Of a DNA stretch of 64,000 nucleotides, positions 24,606 through 33,777 are shown one piece after another; within the stretch, counting starts at the first letter, position 1, and every line of letters starts with the position of its first letter. This DNA comes from Streptomyces antimycoticus. GTDB taxonomy: Bacteria; Actinomycetota; Actinomycetes; Streptomycetales; Streptomycetaceae. The notes below the pieces were generated by a model. It was not told where the DNA came from. It worked only from the letters and a program-made list of their open reading frames with translations, and did no database searches. The DNA lies in assembly GCF_005405925.1 (NCBI RefSeq), contig NZ_BJHV01000001.1:4712001-4776000 (forward strand), read 5' to 3'. Position numbers and translations under genes: made by a program.

Positions 24606-25756
24606 GCGGTCACCTCTCGGCACGAGCGGTAGAAGTCCTTCCAGCCGTCGCGCTCGCGGACCACCGTCTCCAGGTACTCCTGCCAGATGACGCGGTCGGC
24701 CGCCGGGTCGCGGACGACCGCGCCCAGGATGCCCGCGGCCACATCGCCCGCCCTCAGCACGCCGTCGCCGAAGTGGGCGGCGAGCGCGAGGCCGCCCGTG
24801 ACCACGGAGATGGCCTCGGCCGTGGACAGCGTGCCCGAGGGCGACTTGAGCTTCGTACGGCCGTCGCCGGTCACTCCCTCGCGCAGCTCGCGGAAGACCG
24901 TGACCACCCGGCGGATCTCCTCGACGCCCTCCGGGAGCTCCGGGAGCTCCAGCGAGCGGCCGATCTGGGCGACGCGGCGGGAGACGATGTCGACCTCGTC
25001 CTCCGGGGTCGCGGGCAGCGGCAGCACGACCGTGTTGAAGCGGCGGCGCAGGGCGCTGGAGAGTTCGTTGACCCCGCGGTCGCGGTCGTTGGCGGTCGCG
25101 ATCAGGTTGAAACCGCGGACCGCCTGGGCCTCTTCCCCCAGCTCCGGGATCGGCAGCGTCTTCTCGGACAGGATGGTGATCAGCGTGTCCTGCACATCGG
25201 CCGGGATGCGGGTCAGCTCCTCCACGCGCGCGGTCATGCCCTCCGCCATCGCGCGCATCACCGGGCTCGGCACGAGCGCGTCGCGGCTCGGGCCGTGGGC
25301 GAGGAGCTGGGCGTAGTTCCACCCGTACCGGATGGCCTCCTCGGGCGTCCCGGCGGTGCCCTGGACCAGCAGGGTCGAGTCACCGCTGACCGCGGCCGCC
25401 AGATGCTCCGAGACCCATGTCTTGGCGGTGCCGGGCACGCCAAGCAACAGCAGGGCGCGGTCGGTCGCGAGGGTGGTGACGGCGACCTCGACGATGCGGC
25501 GCGGGCCCACGTACTTGGGTGTGATCACGGTGCCGTCGGGCAGCGTGCCGCCGAGCAGATAGGTGGCGACCGCCCACGGCGACAGCCGCCACCGCGCGGG
25601 GCGCGGACGGTCGTCGGCGGCGGCGAGCGCGCTCAGCTCGTCGGCGAAGGCGACCTCCGCGTGTGGACGCAGCGCTTCCGCGGCTCCGGCGGCCTCGGTG
25701 GGCCCTGCCGCCGCGCTGCTGTCGGTGGATTCGGTTCCGGGCACAGTGACGGTCAC
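24602..25756 (-). CDS. MoxR-family AAA+ ATPase
   Basis: About 384 aa. Walker A is LLLLGVPGTAKTWVSEHL. The following region RVEELTRIPADVQDTLITIL corresponds to Walker B and is divergent. Sensor 1 is FNLIATANDRDRGVNELSSA, with the arginine finger region LRRRFNTVVLPLP. A short acidic N-terminus precedes the core. The start is uncertain: GTG 25756 lies very close to a GGGGGAG box, and GTG 25744 is an alternative. First gene of the leftward arm, divergent from the SWIM gene; a damage-type promoter motif lies upstream (25805-25827). It probably remodels targets recognised by the VWA partner. Confidence 0.9.
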   Translation of the reverse strand: MTVTVPGTESTDSSAAAGPTEAAGAAEALRPHAEVAFADELSALAAADDRPRPARWRLSPWAVATYLLGGTLPDGTVITPKYVGPRRIVEVAVTTLATDRALLLLGVPGTAKTWVSEHLAAAVSGDSTLLVQGTAGTPEEAIRYGWNYAQLLAHGPSRDALVPSPVMRAMAEGMTARVEELTRIPADVQDTLITILSEKTLPIPELGEEAQAVRGFNLIATANDRDRGVNELSSALRRRFNTVVLPLPATPEDEVDIVSRRVAQIGRSLELPELPEGVEEIRRVVTVFRELREGVTGDGRTKLKSPSGTLSTAEAISVVTGGLALAAHFGDGVLRAGDVAAGILGAVVRDPAADRVIWQEYLETVVRERDGWKDFYRSCREVTA

Positions 25757-25804
25757 AGCTCCCCCACGACTTGTTTCCTCGTTCCGTTTCCGGACGTGTG
25801 AACC

Positions 25805-25827
25805 ACCCTGCACCACCCCACTGACAA
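25805..25827 (-). promoter_or_regulatory. PafBC/RecA-NDp-like promoter of the moxR arm
   Basis: On the minus strand: TTGTCAGTG, 8-nt spacer, CAGGGT. The published RecA-independent damage promoter is tTGTCRGTG-N8-TAnnnT; only the first base of the -10 deviates. It is the mirror of the plus-strand motif at 25864-25886, with 11-bp arms CCCACTGACAA/TTGTCAGTGGG. Confidence 0.65.
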
Positions 25828-25863
25828 CCGGGCCCCGGTCAACTAACGCCCAGGTCAGGGCGA

Positions 25864-25886
25864 TTGTCAGTGGGTGCCCGTACCGT
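25864..25886 (+). promoter_or_regulatory. PafBC/RecA-NDp promoter of the SWIM arm
   Basis: TTGTCAGTG (25864-25872), 8-nt spacer, TACCGT (25881-25886): an exact match to tTGTCRGTG-N8-TAnnnT. The ATG at 25894 begins 7 nt after the -10, so the transcript is probably leaderless, which explains the missing ribosome site. Confidence 0.82.
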
Positions 25887-25893
25887 CGCAGAC

Positions 25894-27342
25894 ATGAATC
25901 CGCAGGGGGAACGCTGGACGGCGGAGCAGGTGCTGGCCCTGGCTCCTGACGCCACGTCACGCACGGCGGGCGGCAAGCTCGCCGCGGCCGGCCAATGGTC
26001 GGGCGCGGGCGCGCACGGCCAGGCGGTGTGGGGGCTGTGCTCGGGCAGCGGCAGCAAGCCGTACCAAACGGTCGTCGATCTGAACGGGCCCGGATATCGG
26101 TGCAGTTGCCCGAGCCGGAAGTTCCCGTGCAAGCACGCGCTGGGTCTACTGCTGCTGTGGGCGTCCGGTGAGGGGGGCGTGCCCGGGGGCGGGGAGCCGC
26201 CGGAGTGGGCCGAGCAGTGGCTCGGCGACCGGCGGGAGCGGGCCGAGAAGCTCGCCGCCGCGGCCCGGGACGGGGGCCCGGGCCGCGGCGGCGAGACGGG
26301 GGACGGCGCGGGGAGAGGGGAGAAAGGGGAGAGCGGAGGCGCGGCCGATCCGGAGGCGGCCCGCCGCCGCGCCGAGCGGCGGGCCCAGCGCATCGCCGCG
26401 GGCGCCACGGAGTTGGAGCGGCGGCTCGCCGATCTGCTCCGCGACGGTCTGGCCTCCGCCGACCGCGCCGGGTACGGGGCGTGGGACGAGACGGCCGCGC
26501 GGATGGTCGACGCCCAGGCTCCGGGGCTCGAGACACGGGTGCGGGAGCTGGCCGCGATTCCGTCGTCCGGTCCGGGGTGGCCCGCCCGGCTGCTGGAGGA
26601 GTGCGCGCTGGCCCACCTCCTCAACCAGGGCTTCCTCCACCTGGACCGGCTCCCGGAGAAGCTGGCCGCCACGACGCGCACCCGCGTGGGCCTCACCACG
26701 CCGGTGGCCGAGCTGCTGGCGACCGGGGAGCCGATCCGGGACCGCTGGCTGGTCCTGGGCCGCCAGGACGGCACGGACGGCAGGCTGACCACCCGCAGGA
26801 TCTGGCTGCGGGGCGAGCGCACACACCGTATGGCGCTGCTGCTCTCCTTCAGCGCCCCCGGCCAGTCCCCGGAGCTCGCCCTGCCCCCCGGCCTGGTCCT
26901 CGACGCCGACCTCACGTATTACCCGGCGGCCCGGCCCCTGCGCGCCGCGATCGGCACCCGGCACGAGGAGTTGCCGCACGCCCCGTCTCCCCCGGCGCCT
27001 TCGCCCCCCGAGGGGTGCGATGTCGACACCGCGCTCGCGGCCTATGGGGCGGCGCTCGGGGAGGATCCGTGGCTGGACGGCTGGCCGGTCGTGCTCGCCG
27101 ATGTGGTGCCGGTCCCGGGGGACGGCGGATGGCAGCTGGCGGATGAGCGGAGCGGCTCGGCGCTGCCCGTCGATCCGCGCTGCGCGGGGCGCACCGATCT
27201 ATGGCAGCTGATGGCCATATCCGGCGGTGGCCCGGTCACCGTCTTCGGCGAGTGCGGCCATCGCGGCTTCTCGCCCCTCACGGCCTGGGACCCGACCCCC
27301 GTCTCGCTCCTCGACACGGCAGCGCAGGGAGGCATCCGTTGA
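25894..27342 (+). CDS. SWIM zinc-finger protein
   Basis: 482 aa. The SWIM finger is near residues 60-80: YRCSCPSRKFPCKHALGLLL fits CxCxnCxH (Cys-x-Cys, then Cys-x-His). SWIM fingers bind nucleic acid or protein. The rest is largely helical, with an Ala/Gly/Glu-rich linker near residues 105-135, and shows no enzyme motif. ATG 25894 is chosen over upstream in-frame codons because it sits where a leaderless start is expected. Its stop overlaps the TTG start of the DUF5691 gene. Rightward arm of the MoxR divergon. Confidence 0.88.
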   Translation: MNPQGERWTAEQVLALAPDATSRTAGGKLAAAGQWSGAGAHGQAVWGLCSGSGSKPYQTVVDLNGPGYRCSCPSRKFPCKHALGLLLLWASGEGGVPGGGEPPEWAEQWLGDRRERAEKLAAAARDGGPGRGGETGDGAGRGEKGESGGAADPEAARRRAERRAQRIAAGATELERRLADLLRDGLASADRAGYGAWDETAARMVDAQAPGLETRVRELAAIPSSGPGWPARLLEECALAHLLNQGFLHLDRLPEKLAATTRTRVGLTTPVAELLATGEPIRDRWLVLGRQDGTDGRLTTRRIWLRGERTHRMALLLSFSAPGQSPELALPPGLVLDADLTYYPAARPLRAAIGTRHEELPHAPSPPAPSPPEGCDVDTALAAYGAALGEDPWLDGWPVVLADVVPVPGDGGWQLADERSGSALPVDPRCAGRTDLWQLMAISGGGPVTVFGECGHRGFSPLTAWDPTPVSLLDTAAQGGIR

Positions 27343-29020
27343 CCACTACGACGCCCGCCGCGTCCTGGGACGATCTCGTCGCGGCCGCGCTGCTCGGCAC
27401 CGAGCGGCGCACCCCGCCCGTCGCCCCGCGCCCCGGGCAGGACGTGCCGTCCGCCCTGCTGGACGCCGCCGCGCTCAGCACCGTACGGCGGCGGGCCGGG
27501 CTGCGGCCCGCGCCCGCCCGGCCGGGCCCCGGCCGGGCGCCCGAGGATCCGCGTCCGGCGCTGCCCACGGCCGCCCGCAGCAGGCTGGCGATGCTGCTCG
27601 CCGATCGCTCGGCGCCGGGGCGCGGCGGTCCGCGCTCCGCGCCCGATCTCGCCGAGCTGCTGCCGCAGTGGCTCGCCCTGGCCAATCACCACGGCTATCG
27701 CGTGCCCGACGCGCTGCTCCCGGCGCTTCTCGACGCGGCCCGTGCCCGCACCGATCTGCGGCCCGAGGCACTGACGCTCGGCGGACCGCGCGCGCTGTGG
27801 CTGGCCCGGCTCAACCCGGACTGGAAGTTCGCGCTGCGGGGCACGGCGGGCCGGCCTCCCACAGCGCTCCCGGAGCCGTCGGGGGCGGCCACCGGGCCGG
27901 AGGACGAACAGCGGCTGTGGGAGGAGGGGTTGTTCGCCGAGCGGGTGTCGCTGCTGGCGGCGGCGCGCCACCGCGACCCGGCGGCGGGGCTGGCCCTGCT
28001 CAGCGGCACCTGGTCGACCGAGCGGGCAGAGGACCGGCTGATGTTCCTGGACTCGCTGCGCGACGACCTCTCGCCGTCCGATGAGCCGTTCCTCGAACAG
28101 GCGCTGTCCGACCGCAGCCGGAACGTCCGGGCGACCGCCGCCGAGCTGCTCTCCGCGCTCCCCGGCTCCGCGCTCGCCGCGCGCATGGCCGAGCGGTCGC
28201 GGGGCTGCGTCTCGCTGACCACCGACGAGGTGATCGGCGGTGAGCTGACCGGCGGTGAGCTCGCCACCGGCGAGCCGACCACCGACAAGGTGACCGCCGC
28301 CGAATGGATAACCGTCCGGCCGCCGGACGAGTGCGACAGCGGAATGCAGCGCGATGGCATCGTGCCCAAGCCGCCCTCCGGCCGGGGGAACGGTCTTGGT
28401 GGCTGGGCCAGTTGGTGGAGGCGACCCCGCTGGACCGCTGGAGCGCGTGGTTCGGCGGGCGCGGTGCCGCCGAGATCGTGGCGCTGCCCGTCGCGGACGG
28501 CTGGCAGGCGGATCTGCACGCGGCCTGGTGCCGGGCCGCGGTGCGGCAGCGCAGTGCGGAGTGGTCCCGTGCGCTGCTCGGCACCCCGGCGGTGGCGCCG
28601 GTCACCGCCGGGGAGGCGGCCCCTGCCGCCTGGCGGGACCCGGCGAAGCTGCTGTCCGCGCTGCCCGCCCGGGAGCGGGCGGAGTGGGTGGCCGAGTTCA
28701 TCGCGTCCCACGGCCTGTCCGACGCCTTCCGGCTGCTCGGGGTGTGCACGGTGCCCTGGGCCGAGCCGCTGGGCCGGGCCGTCGTCGACGCGCTGGACAT
28801 CGCACGGGACGCGGGCAGCTACCCGTGGAGCTTCAGCGGGGTCATGGGCCTGGCCGAGCGCTGTCTGGACCCGACGCAGGCGGATCGGCTCGAGGTGCTG
28901 ACGGCGATACCGGACGAGTCGGAGGGGGCGGCGCCGGGGGCAGGGGGCTATTGGGCGGAGGCGTTCCAGCGGCTGGTGGGCACGCTCCGGCTGAGGGCGG
29001 CCATGCAAGCCGAGCTCTAA
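27339..29020 (+). CDS. DUF5691 family protein, frame break
   Basis: About 560 aa after repair. The TTG at 27339 has GGGAGG 8 nt upstream and overlaps the SWIM stop (TTGA). Starts with SWDDLVAAALLGTERRTPP, typical of DUF5691. Central HEAT-like helical segments include SLRDDLSPSDEPFLEQALSD and RNVRATAAELLSALPGSALA. The frame breaks at 28384-28388 (five G); one added G gives GRGERSWWLGQLVEATPLDR and the C-terminus to AAMQAEL. Likely a helical-repeat scaffold working with the SWIM protein; function unknown. Confidence 0.83.
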
Positions 29021-29270
29021 CCGGGGTAACCCGCGAAGCGAGCCCGGGGCCCGCGGATGCCCTGACCTCCGGTCGTGCGGGGCCCTGCCGTGCCCGAGCC
29101 GGTAATGCTCCGTGGCCCACGTGCGCGCCATGGCCAAAGGTGCTCCGGGATCCGGCGCCCTCCAGGGATCCAGTCGGGCTCCGGCGCCTCCCATCGGGCT
29201 CCGGACCGGTCGTACTGCGGCCCCAGTCGGGCCCCGGGATCCGCTCCTGCCTCCGAGGGTGGGGCGGCGC

Positions 29271-29348
29271 CGGTCGAACTCCGGGCCCGGTCGAGTTCCG
29301 GGCCCGGTCGGACTCCGGGCCCGGTCGGGTTCCGGGCCCGGTCGGACT
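29271..29348. repeat. 17-bp tandem repeat
   Basis: Four full copies of CCGGGCCCGGTCGRRYT starting at 29281, 29298, 29315 and 29332, with a partial copy before them. The third and fourth positions from the end alternate between copies. Confidence 0.9.
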
Positions 29349-29371
29349 CGGGCGTCAGCCTCCGGGTCGGG

Positions 29372-29689
29372 CCCAGGCATCAGCCCCGGACTCGGGCTGG
29401 GGCTGGGGCTTCAGGCCCCGGGACGGGCTGGGCGTCGGCCTCTGGAGCAAGCCCGCGCATCAGCCCCGGACCCCGGCCCGGGCTTCAGGCCCCGGCGGGC
29501 CCGGGTGCCAGGCTCGGAGGCTGGCCCAGGCATCAGCCCCGGACTCGGGCTGGGGCTGGGGCTTCAGGCCCCGGGACGGGCTGGGCGTCGGCCTCTGGAG
29601 CAAGCCCGCGCATCAACCCCGGACCCCGGCCCGGGCTTCAGGCCCCGGCGGGCCCGGGTGCCAGGCTCGGAGGCTGGCCCAGGCATCAG
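29372..29689. repeat. 153-bp tandem duplication
   Basis: Two almost identical 153-bp units, 29372-29524 and 29525-29677, followed by the first 12 bases of a third. I see one substitution (CATCAGCCCC versus CATCAACCCC). The unit itself holds two copies of GGCTTCAGGCCCC. Confidence 0.9.
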
Positions 29690-29927
29690 TCTGCGGGGCG
29701 AGCCCAGGCTGCGGGCCGCGGGCTGCGGGCATCAGGCCGCGGGCTGAGAGACGGACGTCCACCCCCACGGGGCCAGGCGACACCGGGGCACAACGTGGTG
29801 CCGTACGGCCGACGCGGAACGACCCAGCACTGTACGGCCGACGCGGAACGGCCCAGCGCCGCACGGCCCGGCACCGCATGACCAGCGCGCCGTACGCCCC
29901 ACGCCCGCCCCGCACAGAACTGGCAGG

Positions 29928-30338
29928 TCAGGCGGCTACCGGGCGGACGTTCTCGCGTACCCACTCCACGATGGCCGTCGTCGTCGCGCCCGGGGTGAAG
30001 ATCTCCGCGACGCCCTGCTGCTTGAGCGGGGGGATGTCCGCCTCGGGGATGATCCCGCCGCCGAAGACCTTGATGTCCTCCGCCTCGCGCTCCCGCAGCA
30101 GCTCCAGCACCTTGGCGAACAGGGTCATATGGGCACCGGACAGGATGGAGAGCCCGATCGCGTCGGCGTCCTCCTGGATCGCGGTGTCGACGATCTGCTC
30201 GGGCGTCTGGTGGAGCCCGGTGTAGATGACCTCCATGCCCGCATCGCGCAGCGCCCGCGCGATCACCTTCGCCCCGCGGTCATGGCCGTCCAGCCCCGGC
30301 TTGGCCACCACCACACGGATCGGACCGGTCACACCCAT
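29928..30338 (-). CDS. icmB: B12-binding small subunit of acyl-CoA mutase (IcmB-type)
   Basis: 136 aa, a free-standing adenosylcobalamin-binding domain. The B12 signature D-x-H-x-x-G is visible in [18 protein letters not shown], followed by [12 protein letters not shown], the SxL motif [10 protein letters not shown] and the GG motif in [11 protein letters not shown]. Such subunits pair with an isobutyryl- or methylmalonyl-CoA mutase large subunit encoded elsewhere. The gene at the same place in S. coelicolor is, as I recall, icmB. ATG 30338 gives [15 protein letters not shown]. Confidence 0.9.
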   Translation of the reverse strand: MGVTGPIRVVVAKPGLDGHDRGAKVIARALRDAGMEVIYTGLHQTPEQIVDTAIQEDADAIGLSILSGAHMTLFAKVLELLREREAEDIKVFGGGIIPEADIPPLKQQGVAEIFTPGATTTAIVEWVRENVRPVAA

Positions 30339-30891
30339 CGCAGCCTCCAAGCCCTCGAGCTTTTCGAGCCCTCGCCCGCATCGACGTGAACGAACGTTAT
30401 CTCCAGCATCCCCTACCCGGCAGTTTCGCGGCGCGCCGCGAGGGGGAAATCACACGTGGGACACGTTCACTGAAGGCCGCACCCGTACCCGCATCCGCAT
30501 CCGCGCACGCCGCGCATCCACCGCGCGGATGCCGCATACGCTTCGGGTCGGCCACACCAGGGGAGCCGCAGCGGGGACCGTCGCACCGCGCAGCGCCGTC
30601 GAGAGCCGCATGGCGCCGCGGTGCGACGGGCGGTCCTGCGTCATGCGGTCACAGCGCCCTTCCCCGTGCGGTGCCGGAGGACATCGGGCCACCGCACGGC
30701 CGAAGTCACCATGACCCACGCCCTGACCGACGCCCTGACCGACGCCCTGACCAGGACTCAGGACCGGGCTCAGGACCAGGGCTCAGGATCGGGGCTCATG
30801 ACCACGACCGAAGCGACCGGCTGCCCATGAGGGCATACGGGGGGAGCCTCCAGCCGCCTCCTGTGCGCCGCATTGCGGGAGGTCGGCCGCC
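30339..30891. other. Intergenic upstream of lipase
   Basis: 553 bp without a convincing gene. It has a 12-bp tandem (ACGCCCTGACCG, three copies, about 30717-30752) inside a short open frame (30621-30830) with unnatural composition. The divergent promoters of icmB and the lipase must lie here. Confidence 0.5.
30717..30752. repeat. 12-bp tandem repeat
   Basis: Three copies of a 12-bp unit (GACGCCCTGACC, first copy slightly different) 140 bp upstream of the lipase gene. Confidence 0.75.
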
Positions 30892-31686
30892 ATGGGCCTC
30901 GTACAGATCCGGCAGCTCCGGGCCATCGCCCTCGACCTGGCGCTGCTCGCCGGGCATCTGCTGCTCTACCCGACCGGGCTGCGCCAGGAGCGCCCGCCCG
31001 CTCCGCCACCGCCCGGCGCGGCGGCGCGCCTGCCCATGGACGGCCGGGCCCACCGCCCCGTCCTGCTTCTCCACGGCTTCATCGACAACCGGTCCGTCTT
31101 CGCACCGCTGCGCCGCTCGCTCGGCCGCCACGGCCGGCCGCACATCGAGGCGCTCAACTACTCGCCGCTGCTGTGCGACCTGCGCACCGCCGCCGCGCTG
31201 CTCGGCCGCCATGTCGAGGAGGTCTGCGCGCGCACCGGCCATGGTCAGGTGGACGTCATCGGGCACAGCCTGGGCGGTCTGATCGCCCGTTACTACGTCC
31301 AGCGTCTGGGCGGGGATGTCCGCGTCCACACCCTGGTGACGCTCGGCACCCCGCACGGCGGCACCCGTATCGCGCCCTTGTTGTCCGCACATCCACTCGT
31401 GCGCCAGATGTGCCCGGACTCCGAGGTGATAACGGAGTTGCGGCAACCTGCCCCTGATTGCCGTACGCGATTCATCGCTTTCTGGAGCGATGTGGATCAG
31501 TTGATGATCCCGGCGGAGACGGCCCGGATAGACCATCCGGATGTGATCTCACAGAACATCCGCGTCAACGGAATCGGACATCTCGCCCTGGCGGTGCATT
31601 CCTCCGTGGCCGTACGGATCCGCGAGGCTCTGGATGCCCCCGACGAGGCGCCGACGGACGCCTCCGGCACGGTCTCGGTGGCGTGA
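30892..31686 (+). CDS. Alpha/beta-fold lipase/esterase
   Basis: 264 aa. ATG 30892 follows GGGAGG at 8 nt. A hydrophobic N-terminus (LRAIALDLALLAGHLLLYPT) may be an uncleaved anchor or signal. The oxyanion region is RPVLLLHGFIDNRSVF, the nucleophile elbow VDVIGHSLGGLIARYY (Ser in GHSLG), the Asp candidate is in FWSDVDQLMIP and the His in NGIGHLALAVHSSV. This matches the bacterial triacylglycerol lipase/esterase family of typical length. Substrate unknown. Confidence 0.88.
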   Translation: MGLVQIRQLRAIALDLALLAGHLLLYPTGLRQERPPAPPPPGAAARLPMDGRAHRPVLLLHGFIDNRSVFAPLRRSLGRHGRPHIEALNYSPLLCDLRTAAALLGRHVEEVCARTGHGQVDVIGHSLGGLIARYYVQRLGGDVRVHTLVTLGTPHGGTRIAPLLSAHPLVRQMCPDSEVITELRQPAPDCRTRFIAFWSDVDQLMIPAETARIDHPDVISQNIRVNGIGHLALAVHSSVAVRIREALDAPDEAPTDASGTVSVA

Positions 31687-31844
31687 GACGAGAGACCGCC
31701 AGACGGCGACACAAAGCCCCTCGCGGTAGTTCAGCGGGCCCGAAATTGCCGAACGCCAATCGAACACCCGGCCAAGGAACTGCGTACAGTCAGCCGAAAG
31801 ACGGCCAAATGCCCTTTGCCGTGCTGCTCAAAACTCACGGAAGA

Positions 31845-31874
31845 TTGTCGCTGTCGCGTACCGCCGGGTACAGT
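31845..31874 (+). promoter_or_regulatory. Vegetative-type promoter of the M23 peptidase gene
   Basis: TTGTCG (31845-31850), 18-nt spacer, TACAGT (31869-31874), 43 nt upstream of the GTG start. Matches a HrdB-type promoter reasonably well. Confidence 0.5.
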
Positions 31875-31917
31875 CGCCGCTAATTCTCCTGCAGCCGAGG
31901 CGAAAGAGAAGTTGGTG

Positions 31918-33656
31918 GTGAACGACCGTCACCCGTCGGGGGCCCCTCCGACCGTCCCCGCTCCTGACGCCTCGTATCCGTACGACGAGGCCTACGGTCA
32001 GCGACAGGACACAGCGCACGGCTACGCCGGGTACGACGGCTATTCCACCGGCAGCTTCGCCCACCTGGCCACGGCCTACGGTGACGGCGACCCGCTCTTC
32101 GGCACGCTCCCGGGCGCGTACGACGACACGCAGGGCACCCACAGCGGTCAGTACGACGCCTCGCAGTGGGCCGCGGTCGACCAGCAGCAGACCGGGTCGT
32201 ACGAGACGGGTCACTACAACACGGCCCACTACGACACCACTCAGTACGACTCGGGCTCCCACGACACCACCGCGATGTGGGCCGCCGCCGGCTATCACCT
32301 GCCGACCGGTATCCCCGCCCAGCAGGACGCCGAAACCGGCGCCCAGTGGGACATCGGCGCCTGGGACACGGGCGCCACCGGCCACACCGAGATGCCGGGA
32401 CAGTGGGACCAGGGCGCGGGGTACGAGGCCGAGGCGTACACCTCGGGCGTGGACACCGGCCAGACCCAATTCTGGGACACCACCGCCTACGGGACCGTGG
32501 ACGAGGGGCAGCACTACGACCACTCGGGGCTGACCCAGCCGGGGCTCGACCACTCGGGCTTCGACCAGCAGGGGCTGGACCACCACCCCGGGCTCGACCA
32601 GTCAGGGTTCGACCAGCACCAGCACCAGCCCGAGCACGAGGCGAACAGCTTCGAGCAGACGGCCGTGTTCGAGCCCAACTCCTTTGACCAGACCGGTGCC
32701 TTCGAGCAGACCGCCGCGTTCGACGAGACGGCCGCGTTCGAGCAGGCCGCCGTCGCGGAGCAGACCGGCGGCTTCGAGCACACCGCCGTCTTCGATCCGG
32801 TCCACGAGCCCGACCAGTCGTACGATCCGGCCGCCGAAGCGGAACCTGAACCCGAGGCGGCGGCCGTGCGGGAATCCGCCCCCTCCCCCGCCGGGAGGCG
32901 AGCCGCGGCCGCCGCCGTACCCCCTCGCCCCGTCCCAAGCGCTCCGCGCTCCTTACCGTCGCCGTCCCCTCCGTCTGCGCCCTGGGCGTCACCGCCGTGG
33001 CCGCCGCCTCGGTCAGCGGCGTGGGAAGTGACAAGAAAGACGAGTCCACCACTCAGGCCGCCCCCGACACCGCGGCGGCCCCCGTGAAGCCCTCCGTGGC
33101 CAACAGCAAGCTGGACTCCCAGCTCGCCGGGGTCCGGGAGGGCGCCGACGACTTCCGCGACCGCGCCAGCCGCACCCAGGAGCGGATCGACCTCCAGGCG
33201 CGCCAGGCCGCCGAGAAGAAGCGCAAGGCCGCCGAGGCGGCGCGCAAGGAGGCGCTGCGCCCGAAGTTCGCGCTGCCCGTCGCGCAGCACGGTCTGAGCG
33301 CCATGTTCGGCCAGGCCGGTATCAACTGGATGTCCGTGCACACCGGCATCGACTTCCCGGTGAGCTACGGGACGCCCGTGATGGCCGCCACCGACGGCAC
33401 CGTGACGACGCAGTGGAACGACGCCTACGGCAACATGGTCGTCCTGACCAGCCCGGACGGCACGGAGACCTGGTACTGCCACCTCAGCAGCGCCAAGATC
33501 CGCTCCGGCACTGTCAAGGCCGGGGAGACCATCGCGTACTCCGGGAACTCCGGTAACTCCACCGGCCCGCATCTGCACTTCGAGGTCCACCCCGGCGGTG
33601 GCTCGGCCATCGACCCGCTGCCCTGGCTGCGCGGAAAGGGCCTCGACCCGACCTGA
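31918..33656 (+). CDS. M23-family peptidase with long repetitive N-terminus, frame break
   Basis: About 579 aa after repair. GTG 31918 follows AAAGAGAAG. Residues 1-330 are low-complexity Asp/Gln/Gly/Tyr/His-rich, with repeats such as LDHSGFDQQGLDH and AFEQTAAFDETAAFEQ. The frame breaks in a five-C run (32920-32924); one added C yields PKRSALLTVAVPSVCALGVT, a membrane segment, then a Lys/Ala coiled coil and an M23 domain with zinc ligands in SVHTGIDFPV and TGPHLHFEVHPGG. It is a likely type II membrane endopeptidase acting on cross-links in the wall. The big cytoplasmic N-terminus is unusual for M23 proteins. Confidence 0.85.
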
Positions 33657-33664
33657 CCGGCTCC

Positions 33665-33694
33665 GGGTCCGGGTCCGGGTCCGGGTCCGGGTCC
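33665..33694. repeat. Hexanucleotide repeat
   Basis: Five copies of GGGTCC directly after the M23 stop codon. Confidence 0.9.
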
Positions 33695-33722
33695 GACACG
33701 ATCCCCGATCCGGATCCTGACC

Positions 33723-33751
33723 GCTGTAGCGCGCCACCGGCGCGCTACAGC
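33723..33751. terminator. Bidirectional terminator between M23 gene and pcrA
   Basis: Perfect 13-bp stem GCTGTAGCGCGCC/GGCGCGCTACAGC with a 3-nt loop between two convergent genes. Confidence 0.92.
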
Positions 33752-33777
33752 CTCAGCGCTTCGACCGGCCGCCGGAG

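Larger units (their letters stand above)
29021..29927. other. Repeat-rich non-coding stretch
   Basis: 907 bp with no supported gene. Open frames exist on both strands, but their translations are Gly/Pro/Arg repeats. It contains 17-bp repeats (29271-29348), a 153-bp tandem duplication (29372-29689) and two copies of GTACGGCCGACGCGGAAC at 29803 and 29832. Confidence 0.75.

Noticed and set aside
29271-29689. Regular repeats considered as a CRISPR array
   Set aside because: The 17-bp units are adjacent without spacers, and the 153-bp copies are near-identical throughout; no cas genes nearby.
28304-30225. Repeat-rich proteins in frames across 29.0-29.9 kb
   Set aside because: Low-complexity translations in several frames at once, no ribosome sites, and no domain; treated as non-coding.
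30621-30830. Small ORF containing ALTDALTDALT
   Set aside because: Built from the 12-bp tandem repeat, with no ribosome site and no resemblance to known peptides.
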